Part shown: positions 34,691 to 45,776 of the stretch, piece by piece
Layout of the letters: each line of letters begins with the position of its first letter
How positions within the stretch are numbered: position 1 is the first letter of the stretch
Source: Piper betle
Lineage: Eukaryota; Streptophyta; Magnoliopsida; Piperales; Piperaceae
Assembly (NCBI GenBank): GCA_033002965.1
Contig: JAURVB010002450.1
Coordinates: forward strand, 23,295 to 87,294
Direction of reading: 5' to 3'
DNA: 64,000 bases
The notes under the pieces: generated by a model
What the model saw: the letters and a program-made list of their open reading frames with translations, nothing else
What the model was told of the DNA's origin: nothing
The model's database searches: none
Made by a program: the position numbers and the translations under genes

Positions 34691-36030
34691 TGTAGTTCAG
34701 ATCTTTATGATTGCTGGACTTTCATTGCTGTTCTTATTTATTTGTTCTGCACAGTAGCTTCTATCTATCTTTTGAGAGTTCTGTAAGATCTGAATGCTGT
34801 GAGGTTCCTTTGATGAAATAGTGCTCTTAGCTTCCCTTCGTGTTTTTAGTTCGTATTTTATATTCGCTGGAAAGGGACCTATTCAATTTTGAAACAGAAA
34901 GTATAGATTTTCACTAAATATGATATTGTTCATTTTAAGACAAAGAAAAAGAAGAAAGGTATGTAGTTCAAGTCTTTATGTTTGCTGGTCTTATTTATTT
35001 GTTTGGAGTCGTTGCTACTGACTTATTGGAGTCGTGGTTATTGTTTCATGTGTTTCGTTTAGTTGGTTTCTTTGCTGTTTTATTATTAGTAATTTGACCT
35101 GCTTCCTTATCATTTACATCTGAGTTGATATTATTTGTTAGGGATGGCCCTGATGATCAAGTCTTGGAGTGTTGTACGTCAGGTTTTGGAGTGTTGTACG
35201 TAGTGTATTGCAGATTGAATAAAAATCCAGAATCCTTTGTTTTGCTATTGGTTTATGTGTTTCTCTCTTTCAATGACATAAACTAGCCCAAGAGCTAGGT
35301 TTATCTTCAAAGAACGAAGGCTAGGATTGGCCCAAGTTTTACTGTTAAATCAAGTTGCAGGTTTATATGGTTCAGCTACCCTCCTTTCTGATTAACTTAG
35401 CACCGGTTATTGTCTTGGTTTTGTTTTGAGTTGGTTTCTTTGCTGTGTTGATATTAGTAATTTGACCTGCTTCGTTATCATTTAGATCTGACTTGATATT
35501 ATTTGTTAGGGATGGACCCATCCAATGTTAGTCGTCAAGTTTTGGAGTATTGTACGCAGTATATTGCAGACTGAATGAAAATCCAGACTTCCTTTGTTTT
35601 GCTATTGTTTCCTGTGTTTCTTTCTTTCAATGACATAAACTAGGCCAAGACCTAGGTTTATCTTCATGGAACGAAGGCTATGATTGGCCCGAGTTTTACT
35701 GTTAATTCAAGTGGCAGGTTTATCTGGTTCAGCTACCCCCCTATCTGATTGACTTAATACCAGTTATTGCCTTGGTTTTGTTTTGAGTTGGATGCGTTTA
35801 TAAGTCTATTTCTGCAATACATTCTTCCTGGTTATTGCTTCTTTTTTCTTTGCCTATCATGTGTTCCTAACCATCCACCCATTTTTAAACATGGGCAGGC
35901 CAGTCCCTATCCGGCTTTTGTTCCTTGAGCACGCTCCTCCACTCCTATTAAAAAAGGGTATTCCCGAGTTCCTTTTTCCAGACTAAATTTTTATTTTCAT
36001 GATTCAAAAAAGGTGTTCTAGAAAAATTAG
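34691..36030 (+). repeat. Repeat R, copies 4 and 5 in tandem (+)
   Basis: Copy 4 runs from about 34,691 to 35,430 and copy 5 from about 35,430 to 36,030. The join is at 'ttttgagttggtttctttgctg', where both units carry 'ttggttt' phrases, so copy 4 lost its right end by recombination between similar words. No coding capacity. Confidence 0.7.
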
Positions 36031-36049
36031 ATTTTTTCGAAAGAATTTG

Positions 36050-36052
<3 letters not shown>

Positions 36053-36099
<47 letters not shown>
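36053..36099. repeat. (TA)n microsatellite, ~46 bp
   Basis: TA run directly left of the next GC-rich element. Confidence 0.95.
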
Positions 36100-36104
<5 letters not shown>

Positions 36105-37050
36105 AGCGCTTCCGGGAAGCTTCTCTGCGCCACATATTAATCTAGGCCGTCCGATTACAAGGACGACCTATATCTATTGGTTTTTTTAAAAAAAATTAAA
36201 ATTTGATTTGGACCATCCAATTACATGGACGGCCCTGATCATCAAGTTTGGCCGCAGCGGCTTGCTGCCCACTGGGAGGAGGTGGCTGCCGCCGTCGCCG
36301 CCCACTCCCTCCTCCTACTCTTCCAGCGCGGATGAGGGGAGGCGGGAGAGGGGTAGGAGGAGGGGGAGGGGGAGAGGGGGGGAGGGGGGGGTGATGGGTG
36401 GAGTGAGAGGGGGCTCGACCCTGCCATCAGGCCGCAGGGGGGGTGCGAGAGGTAGGGACCAGAGGGGGGGGGTGGACGCTGACGTGGAGGAGCGGTGGTA
36501 GGGGATGGCGGAGACATAGAGAGGGCGGCCATGAACACCGCCTTGTTCGCCGGTGGTTGGTTCCGGCCACGACCGCCCGGGTAGGGGCAGGTGGGGCGGG
36601 GGGGTGGGGGTGGGGGGGGGGTGAGATCTTTCAACTTAGTTCCACATCTAATACTTACCGGGCTAAGATCCTATTTATAAATGGGAATGGACTATAGATC
36701 TTTAACTTGGTTAACCACGGTTGAAGAAATGACTTAGACTCATTATGTTGCACATTAGGCCGGGTCGTTACAAATGGTATCAGAGCAACCTGGTTCAATA
36801 TTAGCCCACAACCCCCCTATCACCCCCTCTCCCCCTCCCCCTCTGCCACCACTCCCCTCGCCCCACCCCACCTACCATTTGCTCGGCCGGCCATGGCTGC
36901 CGCCGGTGAAAGTGAGGGAGGAGAAAAAATTTTTGTTTTGTTTTCATCAAATTTGGGCCGTCCGACCACATGAACGGCCCAGATTAGAGTTTTAGAGTTT
37001 GGGCAGGAATCTTTTCCTGCCCCTTGCTCAGGAAAAACATTACCCTCTCG
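36100..37050. mobile_element. Second GC-rich element family with 'ggccgtccgat' ends, containing an LTR fragment
   Basis: The left end has 'ggccgtccgattacaagg' and again 'gaccatccaattacatggac'; the right end has 'gggccgtccgaccacatgaa' followed by 'cagattagagttttagagtt'. A relative lies at 58,203-58,500. The G-rich interior gives long spurious ORFs. At 36,622-36,772 it encloses an LTR with an initiator-tRNA-Met primer site next to it, related to the TRIM at 60.9-61.3 kb. Confidence 0.5.
36622..36786 (+). mobile_element. Solo LTR + primer-binding site of a TRIM-type retroelement
   Basis: A 151-bp LTR beginning TGAGATC and ending GGGTCGTTACA, followed after two bases by TGGTATCAGAGC, the complement of the plant initiator tRNA-Met 3' end. 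It is similar to the LTRs at 60,886-61,003 and 61,150-61,288. The rest of the element is missing. Confidence 0.7.
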
Positions 37051-37068
37051 ATATATATATATATATAT

Positions 37069-37632
37069 GCATTGAGACGAGGCAGATGGTCATTTTTGTG
37101 TTCTCTAACTGATGGTGTTTTATATATATTTTAGTTCTTATTTGACTAGATTAATTCAATTTAATTTTTAGAAGCGTAGATTGCTGGGAGGAAGAGGATT
37201 ATTAGCCTATCGAGGGGTGGGGGATGTGAAACCGCTAAAAAGATATTTTTTGGTTGGCCTGGTTTGAAACAATAACAATCTCATCTTATTAATAAATAGG
37301 TAAAATGTTTCTCAGGCAAGAAAGCATTCCTTCACTCACTTTTAATCTAGGTCGTCTGATTACAAGGGACAATGCCTTTCCAACCCCACTAGCTCCAAAA
37401 ATTTATGCCGGCCTTCATATGCTAGTCCATATTATAAAGAATTAGACAAGATTCGATGAATGTTGAAGAAGATAAATAAATTTGACTAGTGAAATATTAA
37501 GATGGCTAATTGAGAAAACATTCATCATCTTTAGCAATTAATTTTATGTATCTCCCTATGTCATCTCTCTCTTTTATGTAGCTTTACAAGCTAGATAGTA
37601 TATAGTACACAGTATACAGTATACAGTATTAC
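37069..37632 (+). promoter_or_regulatory. Orphan LecRK upstream module P, left part
   Basis: The P module after a short (TA)n run (37,051-37,068), cut at 37,632 by the LTR retrotransposon and resumed at 42,014. No LecRK gene follows. Confidence 0.65.
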
Positions 37633-38034
37633 TGTTACGGGGTTTAGCTCGTGGGATCGGTCGAGAGCTAGGGTTTGGCGGTTGTCCCTAGCATTCCCGC
37701 GTCCAAGTCGGGTGGCCGGTGCTATCCGAGTGTTGAACAACCTACCGAGCATTTATCCGTGATGTGGGCAAGTCCAAGGTCTGACTGGCGCATGTGGTCT
37801 ATCGGGCGAGTTGCTGTGCGGGCGAGCTACTGTGCAGTACCGATAGCAGGCTGTGGCGGACAATTGGTCCGTAGAGTACCGAGCAGTCGCTACCTGGTAC
37901 CGAGTGTGGTGCGGGTTCCAGGCGCGTGGTCAGGCGCAGCGAGGTGGTGTTGGCTGGTGTTTCCAGGGAGGGAAACACGCCGCACAGTGGCAGTTTGGGC
38001 GAAAAATTTATCCCCTAAACTGACCCCTGTGACA
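37633..38034 (+). repeat. Left LTR, 402 bp
   Basis: TGTTACGGGG...TGTGACA. It differs from the right LTR by about 15 substitutions and small indels, several at short homopolymers, so the insertion is moderately old (or the assembly carries indel errors). Confidence 0.92.
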
Positions 38035-38050
38035 GAGGTATCAGAGCTCG
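38035..38050 (+). other. Primer-binding site (initiator tRNA-Met type)
   Basis: GAGGTATCAGAGCTCG directly after the left LTR matches the usual TGGTATCAGAGC site apart from its first bases. Confidence 0.75.
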
Positions 38051-38139
38051 GAGTTCGGTGAAAGCCGAAGGCTTTGCGAGGCACGATTCTACTTTCAGAG
38101 GAAAGTCTCCACACTTTGCCAGTAAGCAGGTACCAAGAG

Positions 38140-39888
38140 ATGGACACACAGGAGCGTGTGACACGGCTGGAGGTGCTGGTGGGCGGTCCAACCAGTAGCG
38201 ACGATGGGCGAACCATCTTCGAGCAGCTACAGTCCTTAACGGAAGGGATGAAGGACTTGAGTTCTCGGGTGAGCGACATACCCGGGACCAGCCGTAGCAA
38301 GGATGAAGCAACGGCGGGACTGTTGGAGGAGTTCCGGGATATCATAGAGGCTTTACACACTGACGTTGTTCTGTTAAAGCAGGTTGTCGCCAGATATCCT
38401 CAACCAGGTTTGGTTGACCGTGCAGCCGAAGAAAGCTCGGTTCCAGGAAGGCTCAAGGTGCCGGAGCCAAAGAAGTTCGAGGGAGCTAGGTCAGCCAAGG
38501 ACCTAGGGAACTTCATCTGGGACATGGAAGAGTACTTCGTTGCTGCGAACATACCCGAAGAGCGCCAGGTTTCTTTGGCCAGCATGTATCTATCGGGGGA
38601 TGCCAAATTGTGGTATCGTACTCGCACCGAGGAGGATCGGAGTGCTGGTCGACCCCGAATGGAGACCTGGAATTCCCTAAAAGAGGAGCTTCGGGAGCAG
38701 TTCTTGCCATCTAACACTACATGGGTGGCAAGGGACAGACTCAAGAATTTGAGACAGTCCGGAACAGTGCGGGAGTATGTCCAGGAGTTTAGCTCTTGTC
38801 TCCTCGACATCAGAAACATGTCGGAGGAAGATAAGTTATTTAACTTTATCTCTGGTTTGCAGCCTTGGGCTCAGGTGGAGTTGAGGCAGCAGAAAGTCCA
38901 GGATTTGCCTGCGGCTTTGGTGGCAGCCGACGCCTTGGTGGACTTGCAACCGCGATCGCGTGTCAAGGAGGATACCCAGGGCAAGATGACCAAGGGCGGT
39001 CGAGACAGCCAACGGGAGGGCAGAAGGCCATTCCGGCCAAAGAGGGGGCCAGACGTTGCGTCGGGCAGCAGGGATCGTGGGCCGGGTGTTCCAGCATCCG
39101 GGTGCTTTCTGTGTGGTGGTCCGCATCGGGCAAAGCAGTGTCCGAGCCGAGGTAAGGTGAATGCCTTGGTGGCGGATGCAGACCAGGACCATGAGGAGGA
39201 GCCTCTTGCCCGAGCGTCTACCCTTCAGATACTCGGGGCGTTGCGAGCTGAACGCTCAGCTTCTGAGGGAGCTGGCCTGATATACGTTCCATGTGTAGTG
39301 AACGGGAGAGCAGTTTCAGCCTTAGTAGACACTGGTGCTACGCACAACTTTGTTTCCAATGGGATGGCGTTGGAACTAGGGTTGAAGACTGGGATCGTGA
39401 CCAGCAAGGTGAAGGCGGTGAACTCACAGGCAAGACAGGTGCAAGGTATAGCCAGAAATGTCAGAATTTGCTTGGGGAAGTATGAAGGGCGAGTTGATTT
39501 GATGGTCATCGAACTCGATGATTTTGATCTGATACTCGGGAATCCTTTCATGCGTTCTGCTGGTGTGGGAGTGTTTCCACAGCTGGAAGGTATACTGATC
39601 GCGAATGAAGCGGGTGCATGTTTTGTTCGTGGGCAGAGAGGATCTTCCGGGGTCAAGTGCAGCACTGTCAGGGAGAAGCATCTGTCGGCAATGCAGGTGA
39701 CTCGAGAGTGCACGGGGGACTTGACTGGCCTTGCAGGAGTGGTGATGATCCAACCGGACCAGGTGGTGAGGGTACCGGATTTGCTGGTAGATGCTGAGTC
39801 TACCGAGTTGCCAATGGGGTCTTCCGAGAGGACGATCGTTCACCAGATCGAGTTGGTGCCAGGGAGGGTACCAGCGCCGGCGCACTAG
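38140..39888 (+). CDS. Retrotransposon Gag-aspartic protease polyprotein, 582 aa
   Basis: A single uninterrupted ORF. It starts MDTQERVTRLEVLVGG with a short coiled-coil-like part, then a retrotransposon gag domain (about residues 100-255: VPEPKKFEG, YLSGDAKLWYRT, LREQFLPSN), a basic linker, one CCHC zinc knuckle (CFLCGGPHRAKQC, about 325-337) and a retropepsin-like protease with active-site VDTGATHNFVS and the later ILGNPF. The frame is open further upstream, but this ATG begins the conserved gag start and leaves a ~105-base leader after the LTR. The ORF ends in a natural stop soon after the protease, and no pol follows in any frame. Confidence 0.9.
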   Translation: MDTQERVTRLEVLVGGPTSSDDGRTIFEQLQSLTEGMKDLSSRVSDIPGTSRSKDEATAGLLEEFRDIIEALHTDVVLLKQVVARYPQPGLVDRAAEESSVPGRLKVPEPKKFEGARSAKDLGNFIWDMEEYFVAANIPEERQVSLASMYLSGDAKLWYRTRTEEDRSAGRPRMETWNSLKEELREQFLPSNTTWVARDRLKNLRQSGTVREYVQEFSSCLLDIRNMSEEDKLFNFISGLQPWAQVELRQQKVQDLPAALVAADALVDLQPRSRVKEDTQGKMTKGGRDSQREGRRPFRPKRGPDVASGSRDRGPGVPASGCFLCGGPHRAKQCPSRGKVNALVADADQDHEEEPLARASTLQILGALRAERSASEGAGLIYVPCVVNGRAVSALVDTGATHNFVSNGMALELGLKTGIVTSKVKAVNSQARQVQGIARNVRICLGKYEGRVDLMVIELDDFDLILGNPFMRSAGVGVFPQLEGILIANEAGACFVRGQRGSSGVKCSTVREKHLSAMQVTRECTGDLTGLAGVVMIQPDQVVRVPDLLVDAESTELPMGSSERTIVHQIELVPGRVPAPAH

Positions 39889-41602
39889 AGTGTGGTGCCG
39901 GACGAACTCACACAGATCCAGATGTGGTTCCTGGATGGGGGAAAATTCAGCCGTCATGCACCATGGGTTACAGGAGGTGACCGTGTGGAAGAAGTACCCA
40001 GTTCCTTGGAGTTGGACCTGACGTCGGGAAGTGATGGGTGGATCACGAGGGTCAACCGATGCAGGGCTCAAGGAGCATTCTCTGTGTGAAGAGCCGTGTG
40101 AGTTCGTGATTAGGGGAGTTGTGCTTCCCTAGAATTGGCCGAGTAAGGTGCGAGTGAGGAATCAGGCGGATTCCATTGCCGAGTGGACGCCAACAGGGGT
40201 GACTGGAAGGAAGAACTTCCTAGGAGTTTGGCCAATTACTGGAAGTTTGTACATGGATTGCGCCATGTAGGGTCATCTTTGAATAGGTTTGGTCGGTGCC
40301 ATACCTTACAGCTTTTTGGTGTGATAAGAGCTGTGATCATCGGAGCCAATTCTGGAATGGCCGGGTTCCAGGCAACCGTTGGAGTAGTGACGCACTTCAG
40401 ACAAAAGCCGGGATGGTGGAAGGCAGCAGGGGCTGGCCAGGAGTACATTGTCCAACTGTGGCGGGTTTACTCGTTGGTCTGAGTTCATTGTCAGGAGGAC
40501 AATGAAGCTTACGCCTTCTTCAAGACCCATGGAGAGAGGGTTAGCAGCTTCAGATCGTGATAACGAGAAACTTGGTTGACAGAGCAAGTCGGAGCTTGAC
40601 TCAAGTGTTGGTTAGATGATACCGTTAGTCTATGCCAGTAAGGACATCGGCTATTCAGTCCTACGGATAGGCTAAGACAAAAGCTGAGGTTCCACATTCC
40701 CCAGTGGAAGGGCATTCAGAAGGGTCTGGATGTGTACCCGAAGTTAGGGTGATCGTTGTTGGCGACATGCTGATAACGTAGCTTTTGTGAAACCCTGATT
40801 GGGAGTACCACAGGGTAAGGTGCACAGAAAAGAGTTAGTGACTGGGATGCTGCAGCACTAGCTTCACCTTGAGATCTTGAAGCTCGATCTCATGGACATG
40901 GTGTCCAGTTTCCCGAAGAAGAAGGGAGCAACAGCAGGGTTACTCTATCGAGTCTCGGAGTACGCTGTTCGGAGCAGTGCCCAGGATTACCCAACTGTGG
41001 GCTGCTTGCCGAATCATGGGGAAGTACGCGAGGTACAAGCGGAAGGAAAGAGATCGGTAACCAGTAACCAAGCTCAGTCGGGAGAGGCTGAGATATGGAT
41101 GCATTACTCAGGAGGAGTATGTGAGACGTTCATTACCTCTTGCACGGTGCAGCTAGAAAATCTGCATTGTGGTCAGCTAACGAGGCTTAGTTCTCCGACG
41201 TTGTGGACCGAGGATGGTGCAACGGGCCGAATGAGGAGAAATGCGGACCTGACGGGGAGGGCATATCATTCCGCGTGGAGAGCAAGTGATGCTGACGCTC
41301 ATGCCCAGATTTTGGGAGAAAATCTGGTGTACCAAGTGAAGGTACGGGTTCCTTTGTGTGTTTTCCAAGGGGATTTGGTCAGTCCGGTTTGAATAGCTGT
41401 CTGTATGGGCTTCTACTACTGCCGGCGAATAAGAGGGAGTAGGGACTTTTGAAGCAGAGGTACGTCAACCTGGGGGCTTCGAAGGAGCAGACGGAGTGAT
41501 TCAAGTGGGAACAGGAAGGAGATCTTTGCGTGAGATGGGTCAAGAGGCAGGGCAGGACTCAAACCTCCGATGAGGACATCGGGTCTCATTGGTGGGGGAG
41601 AC
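39889..41602. other. Non-coding internal region of the retrotransposon
   Basis: About 1.7 kb between gag-pro and the right LTR. Short open frames only and no RT, RNase H or integrase motif on either strand. It ends in the purine tract 'ggtgggggaga' (about 41,591-41,601), the likely plus-strand primer. Confidence 0.75.
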
Positions 41603-42013
41603 TGTTACGGGGTTTAGCTCGTGGGACGGTCGAGAGCTAGGGTTTGGCGGTTGTCCCTAGCATTCCCGCGTCCAAGTCGGGTGGCCGGTGCTATCCGAGT
41701 GTTGAACAACCTACCGAGCATTTATCCGTGATGTGGGCAAGTCCAAGGTCTGACTGGCGCATGTGGTCTATCGGGCGAGTTGCTGTGCAGGCGAGCTACC
41801 GTGCAGTACCGATAGCAGGCTGTGGCGGACAATTGGTCGGTAAGGAGTACCGAGCAGGCCGCTACCTGGTACCGAGTGTGGTGCGGGTTCCAGGCGCGTG
41901 CAAGGTCAGGCGCAGCGGAGGTGGTGTTGGCTGGTGTTTCCAGGGAGGGAAACACGCCGCACAGTGGTAGTTCGGGGCGAAAAATTGATCCCCTAAACCT
42001 GACCCTTGTGACA
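41603..42013 (+). repeat. Right LTR, 411 bp
   Basis: Partner of the left LTR, about 96% alike by eye, ending TGTGACA before the ATTAC duplication. Confidence 0.92.
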
Positions 42014-42370
42014 ATTACCATCAACAAAAGAAAAAAACAACACGTTTATGTTTTCAGTGACAAGAATTGACTAAACCCAGAAACATATATGCATCTAAAC
42101 AGTTATAAACCCAATTAATTTTATGTATCTCCCTATGTCATCTCTCTCTTTTATGTAGCTTTACAAGCTAGATAGTATATAGTACACAGTATACAGTATT
42201 ACCATCAACAAAAGAAAAAACAACACGTTTATGTTTTCAGTGACAAGAATTGACTAAACCCAGAAACATATATGCATCTAAACAGTTATAAACCCAATTG
42301 TCTTCCCATACAATTACAATGTCACTTCCTGACAACTACAAACAAACACATGCACACACACACACACATA
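42014..42370 (+). promoter_or_regulatory. Orphan module P, right part, with internal tandem duplication and CA tract
   Basis: It continues P after the retrotransposon. The block from 'aattttatgtatctcccta' through 'ctaaacagttataaaccc' occurs twice in tandem (unit ~190 bp: once split by the retrotransposon at 37,537-37,632 + 42,014-42,113, once at 42,113-42,300). It ends in an (AC)n/(TA)n tract where the next GC-rich element begins instead of a LecRK ATG. Confidence 0.65.
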
Positions 42371-42671
42371 TATAGGGGCCTGCTATGCCCTGCCCTTTTT
42401 GGTATCGCATGTAGTGTAGGCCGCTAGATTTCAATCTACAGCACCCCCCCCCACCACGACCACCACCACCCCTGCTGCGACTCCCCCTGCCACCACCCGC
42501 CGGCACAACCCTGTCGCTAGACCTCAGCCACCACCGCCGCAGCCGGGTCCGCCCCAGCCGCCACCCCATGCCACCACCGCTCACGGCTATGGCCAGGTGA
42601 CTCGAGTAAATAAAAACATGACCTAGTCTCGACTCGAGTCAATAAAAAGTTGACTGGTCTCGAATAGAATG
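42371..42671. mobile_element. GC-rich element fragment with AT module
   Basis: C-rich 42,440-42,580 followed by 'gactcgagtcaataaaaagt' text at 42,600-42,660, i.e. the same components as the other GC-rich insertions, but truncated. Confidence 0.45.
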
Positions 42672-43822
42672 AAATAATCATATAAATTACATATAAGAAA
42701 GATCAAAACAAAGGTTGTGTTAGGCAACATTACCGATGTGCTACAATTGCAAGGCAAGTGCACTTATCATGCCCAACTCCCCATTTATTGCAACCATGAC
42801 ATAGCCTATCTTTTACCATATGGTCCATTGCAAGTTCTTTACCACTCTTCCATCTTATACCAATTCCTTTTGTCTTTGATTGTACCTGTGGATGTACTTG
42901 TATTCCATGCTGGACTTGTGTTCCATGATGTAGATCATCTACCACATCTTCTACTAATTTCTCTATCTCTAAAAGTTTTTGCTTAGCGAGGTCAAATTTC
43001 TTATATGATGAATATACGTTTTTCCCCATCGATTAAATATACAGTGCAATTCTCCCCAATTAGAGAATAAAGTTGTGTTGCAATCACCACGAAGTTCCAC
43101 TCCATCACCATCAAAAACAACTTGCATCTCTTCATGATATAGAGTTGAGGAATAATATCCCCTTCATTCAATCTCAGTACATACAGCAAATGCCTGCATG
43201 GAATACCTTCACTTTCCAAAAGTTGACAACTACATGTGCATCTACTGCAACTCCGTTGTTAGTAACATGTGCAACCAACCCTTACTTACTAACGAAATGA
43301 GTAACAAACCAAATTGTATTGTAATTCTTCTTGAAACGTATAAAACATTTTTCGAGTATAAACCTTTGCCATCTTACATTCCACCTTGAATGAGTGACTA
43401 ATTTGGGGCTTTTATATGAGTTTTAATAAGATTCTTTTGCCTCGTTCAATCTCTGTCTTTTAATAGCTCTCTCAAATCCATGTATAAACTCAATAAGGCT
43501 ATTTTTTTGTTCACATACATTGAGTAAAATGAGTTTTGAGATTCACTTTTTGCAAACTTCTTATACTAGCCAAAAATATACCTTTACTATACATAGGCAC
43601 CCACGCATGACAAATTGCATATGTGGATTTTAACCACTCATTTTCCTCCAAGCAATTGTCTTTCATTATTTCACTCTATTGTGATTCAAATTCTTCTTTG
43701 TTTTCTGCACCAAAAATTAAACTATGGAATGACTCATAAAACTCTCTTTTGTGAGCAATTGCACCTAATTTTTCGCTTTCCTTCTTAAGGATATGCCAAA
43801 TGCAAAAACGATGATAGAGTGG
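42672..43822 (-). pseudogene. FAR1/FHY3-like (MULE-derived transposase) C-terminal remnant
   Basis: On the minus strand the order is HRFCIWHILKK (about 43,800), a stretch ending ...ENEWLKSTYAICHAWVPMY (about 43,600), then the SWIM zinc finger CSCQLLESEGIPCRHLLYVL (about 43,150-43,235) and a C-terminal CHGCNKWGVGHDKC knuckle (about 42,750-42,800). This is the FAR1-family order: end of the MULE transposase domain, SWIM, then knuckle. Stops and shifts interrupt it and the N-terminal half is absent. FAR1 proteins act in phytochrome A signalling, but this copy is a dead family member or a Mutator-like transposase relic. Confidence 0.78.
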
Positions 43823-43825
43823 GTG

Positions 43826-44402
43826 AGTCAATGGCAAATATTGGTAACTACAAGCCGTGGGTCACGTATCGTGTGTATGTGTACATGGGATTATAGTTGG
43901 ATGAGGCGACCACCCTCCCGGCATAATAAGAACTCGGTGTAGGCTCAAAATCACTAAAATGTTTAATTAATGATATTGTAGAATATATTAATTTGTTTCT
44001 TGTAATTATATAACTTATTGTTTTTATCACTAACGCGGAATTGACTCCGCACATGTAAGCATGGAAGGATAGGTAAAGTCAGGATAGTTGGAGGACTTGG
44101 TTATTAGACTTTAAAATTTTTTTTCTCATTTATTATTATACTTTTAGATTGTTTGCATGATGGTGGGATTTCAGTTTGATTCATGGGACATAGATTATTC
44201 CGAGGATTTGTTATATTAAATTTTATGTCATGGGTTTATTTAAAATCTTAAAAATTATTAGATAATTAATTTATTAGATCACTTTGTTTCATATAGTAAC
44301 ACTTGGTTTGTGGCTCGGACGAGCGGGTCATTACAAGGCCAGTCCTTCCTTGAGCGACGACTCTTCCACTCCCATTCAAAAAGGGTATTCTTGAGTTCCT
44401 TC
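43826..44402. mobile_element. Partial repeat X followed by the end of repeat R
   Basis: 43,826-44,335 matches 24,950-25,447 (repeat X). 44,336-44,402 is the tail of R ('cattcaaaaagggtattctt'), showing that the same X-in-R arrangement was duplicated here. The caulimovirid insertion begins right after. Confidence 0.55.
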
Positions 44403-44422
44403 GCCTCACCTTGTTTAAAAAT

Positions 44423-44434
44423 GCTCTGATACCA
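44423..44434 (-). other. Initiator tRNA-Met primer-binding site at outer end of left viral copy
   Basis: GCTCTGATACCA, i.e. TGGTATCAGAGC on the minus strand, 12 of 12 to the plant initiator tRNA-Met complement that caulimovirids use to start reverse transcription. It lies about 1 kb downstream of the left viral TATA box in the direction of viral transcription, the expected order promoter-leader-primer site. The right copy does not retain it. Confidence 0.75.
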
Positions 44435-45437
44435 TTTTTATAGGGTAATTAAATTTCAGATGTTATGAACTATCTGTGCATGACTCAGGCGGAAACCAAG
44501 TCTGTCAGAATCTATTCAGTGAACAGAGCCAAAATTAATGTTTGTCAAAGATTAAATCCATGTAAGGATAAAATCTTTTGTTTGTTAACCGTATTATACT
44601 CCAAATCAGGAGTGGTCATCAGGTCAAGATGCCACCAATCTTCCCCGATTGTGTATAAAAACAGTTGCTAGTGTTTTTATTTATAAAATTGTTTTAGCTG
44701 TACTAAATTCATTCCAACGAAGGACTAAGGTACAATTGTGGGCATCGCCCAAGTCGCATCCAACCTGAATGAATTGTAGACAACCAAACCAATTGTATAA
44801 GTTGTTTGTTGTATTATTTGCTAGGCTGTGTATGCTGTGTTGTTTAAACTAAAAAGTGAAAACAAACCGGAGGATTGAAGAAAAGAAGTTCGATTAAAAC
44901 AAACGTGTGATGCAGTAAACAAAAATCTTTTTCCTCTTTCCTTTGGAGAAGCCATGGTTCTCTTAGGATGGTGTTCTTTCAGGTCCAAAGAACAGAAAAC
45001 GAGGAAATTATCTAGAAGTGTAAAATTGAGAAACGTACCGGAGAGCTTGTAGAGTCTGTAGATCTTCTTGATGATTTGCACCTTGGTTCTTCAGCTCATC
45101 CAACGGGATCTTCTGTCCATGACTGCCCTACACGGCCACCTGCCTTCAACGGGACTTACGTACTCGGACTCCCAGGCCTGTTGCTGCAGAGAGGTGCTGA
45201 AGAACCTGATCTGGTCTTGTGATAGTCGGCTCCGGCATGGTACCTGTTCTCGATCTTACGAAGTCTAGATAATTCCTTCGTCTTCTATTATTTAGAAGAG
45301 AAAGAGATCATCCTGAAGAGGACCAGAGGGCTTTCCTCCGGAAATCGGAAAAAGAAAGGAGAACTACTCACACATATTAGCTAGAACTTGCAACTTCAAT
45401 TAAATTTCTTCGTGTGTTACAAGTGAAGGGGGACAAC
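44435..45437 (-). other. Left viral leader region
   Basis: Downstream of the left TATA box in viral orientation. It contains several short ORFs, as caulimovirid leaders do, and corresponds to 53,410-54,398 in the right arm. No viral protein of known type was recognised. Confidence 0.55.
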
Positions 45438-45449
45438 CCTTATATAGAC
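45437..45449 (-). promoter_or_regulatory. Left viral promoter TATA box
   Basis: TCTATATAAGG on the minus strand, between the end of the transactivator ORF and the leader, as with the 35S-type promoter of this family. It reads leftwards, out of the palindrome, toward the FAR1 remnant. Confidence 0.6.
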
Positions 45450-45776
45450 TCAAAGGGAGAAGTCGGGTCTTAACATTGCCCGCTTACCCATATTCTTTAC
45501 ATAAAGAAAGAAAAGAAAAGGATCGCTTAGAAGTTAAGCGAGCCATACAAACTTGACACGCAAAAGCAAAGGAAAGTGGAGAAGTCTCCAGAGGTGACCA
45601 GTTAGAGAGGTGAACCACGTGGGTTGCTTAAAACCACTCAACTAAGACATCACCCTTGGATGCTTATCCCACTTATTTTATGACTCATACAAAACGACAC
45701 AAATATGTACAATTTGGTCAAGTAAAGACCTTACATAATGGCGAAGTCGGTGGAGAGATGGGCCTACCACGTCTTC

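Larger units (their letters stand above)
37633..42013 (+). mobile_element. Non-autonomous LTR retrotransposon (gag-protease only), 4.4 kb
   Basis: LTRs at both ends begin TGTTACGGGG and end TGTGACA. They are flanked by an exact 5-bp target duplication ATTAC (37,628-37,632 and 42,014-42,018). A primer site follows the left LTR, a purine tract precedes the right one, and one long gag-protease ORF lies between. No reverse transcriptase, RNase H or integrase is present; 39,889-41,602 holds no meaningful ORF. The CCHC/protease style is Ty3/gypsy-like. This structure matches TR-GAG-type elements that depend on an autonomous partner. Confidence 0.9.

Noticed and set aside
36208..36697. Pro/Gly/Arg-rich ORFs in the 36.2-36.7 kb GC-rich element (likewise 10.7-12.3, 13.0-14.4, 30.9-31.2 and 58.2-58.5 kb)
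   Set aside because: Low-complexity translations of poly-C/poly-G DNA, open on both strands at once, with no recognisable domain.
42672..43822. Functional FAR1 gene for light signalling
   Set aside because: Only the C-terminal half is present, with internal stops and shifts.
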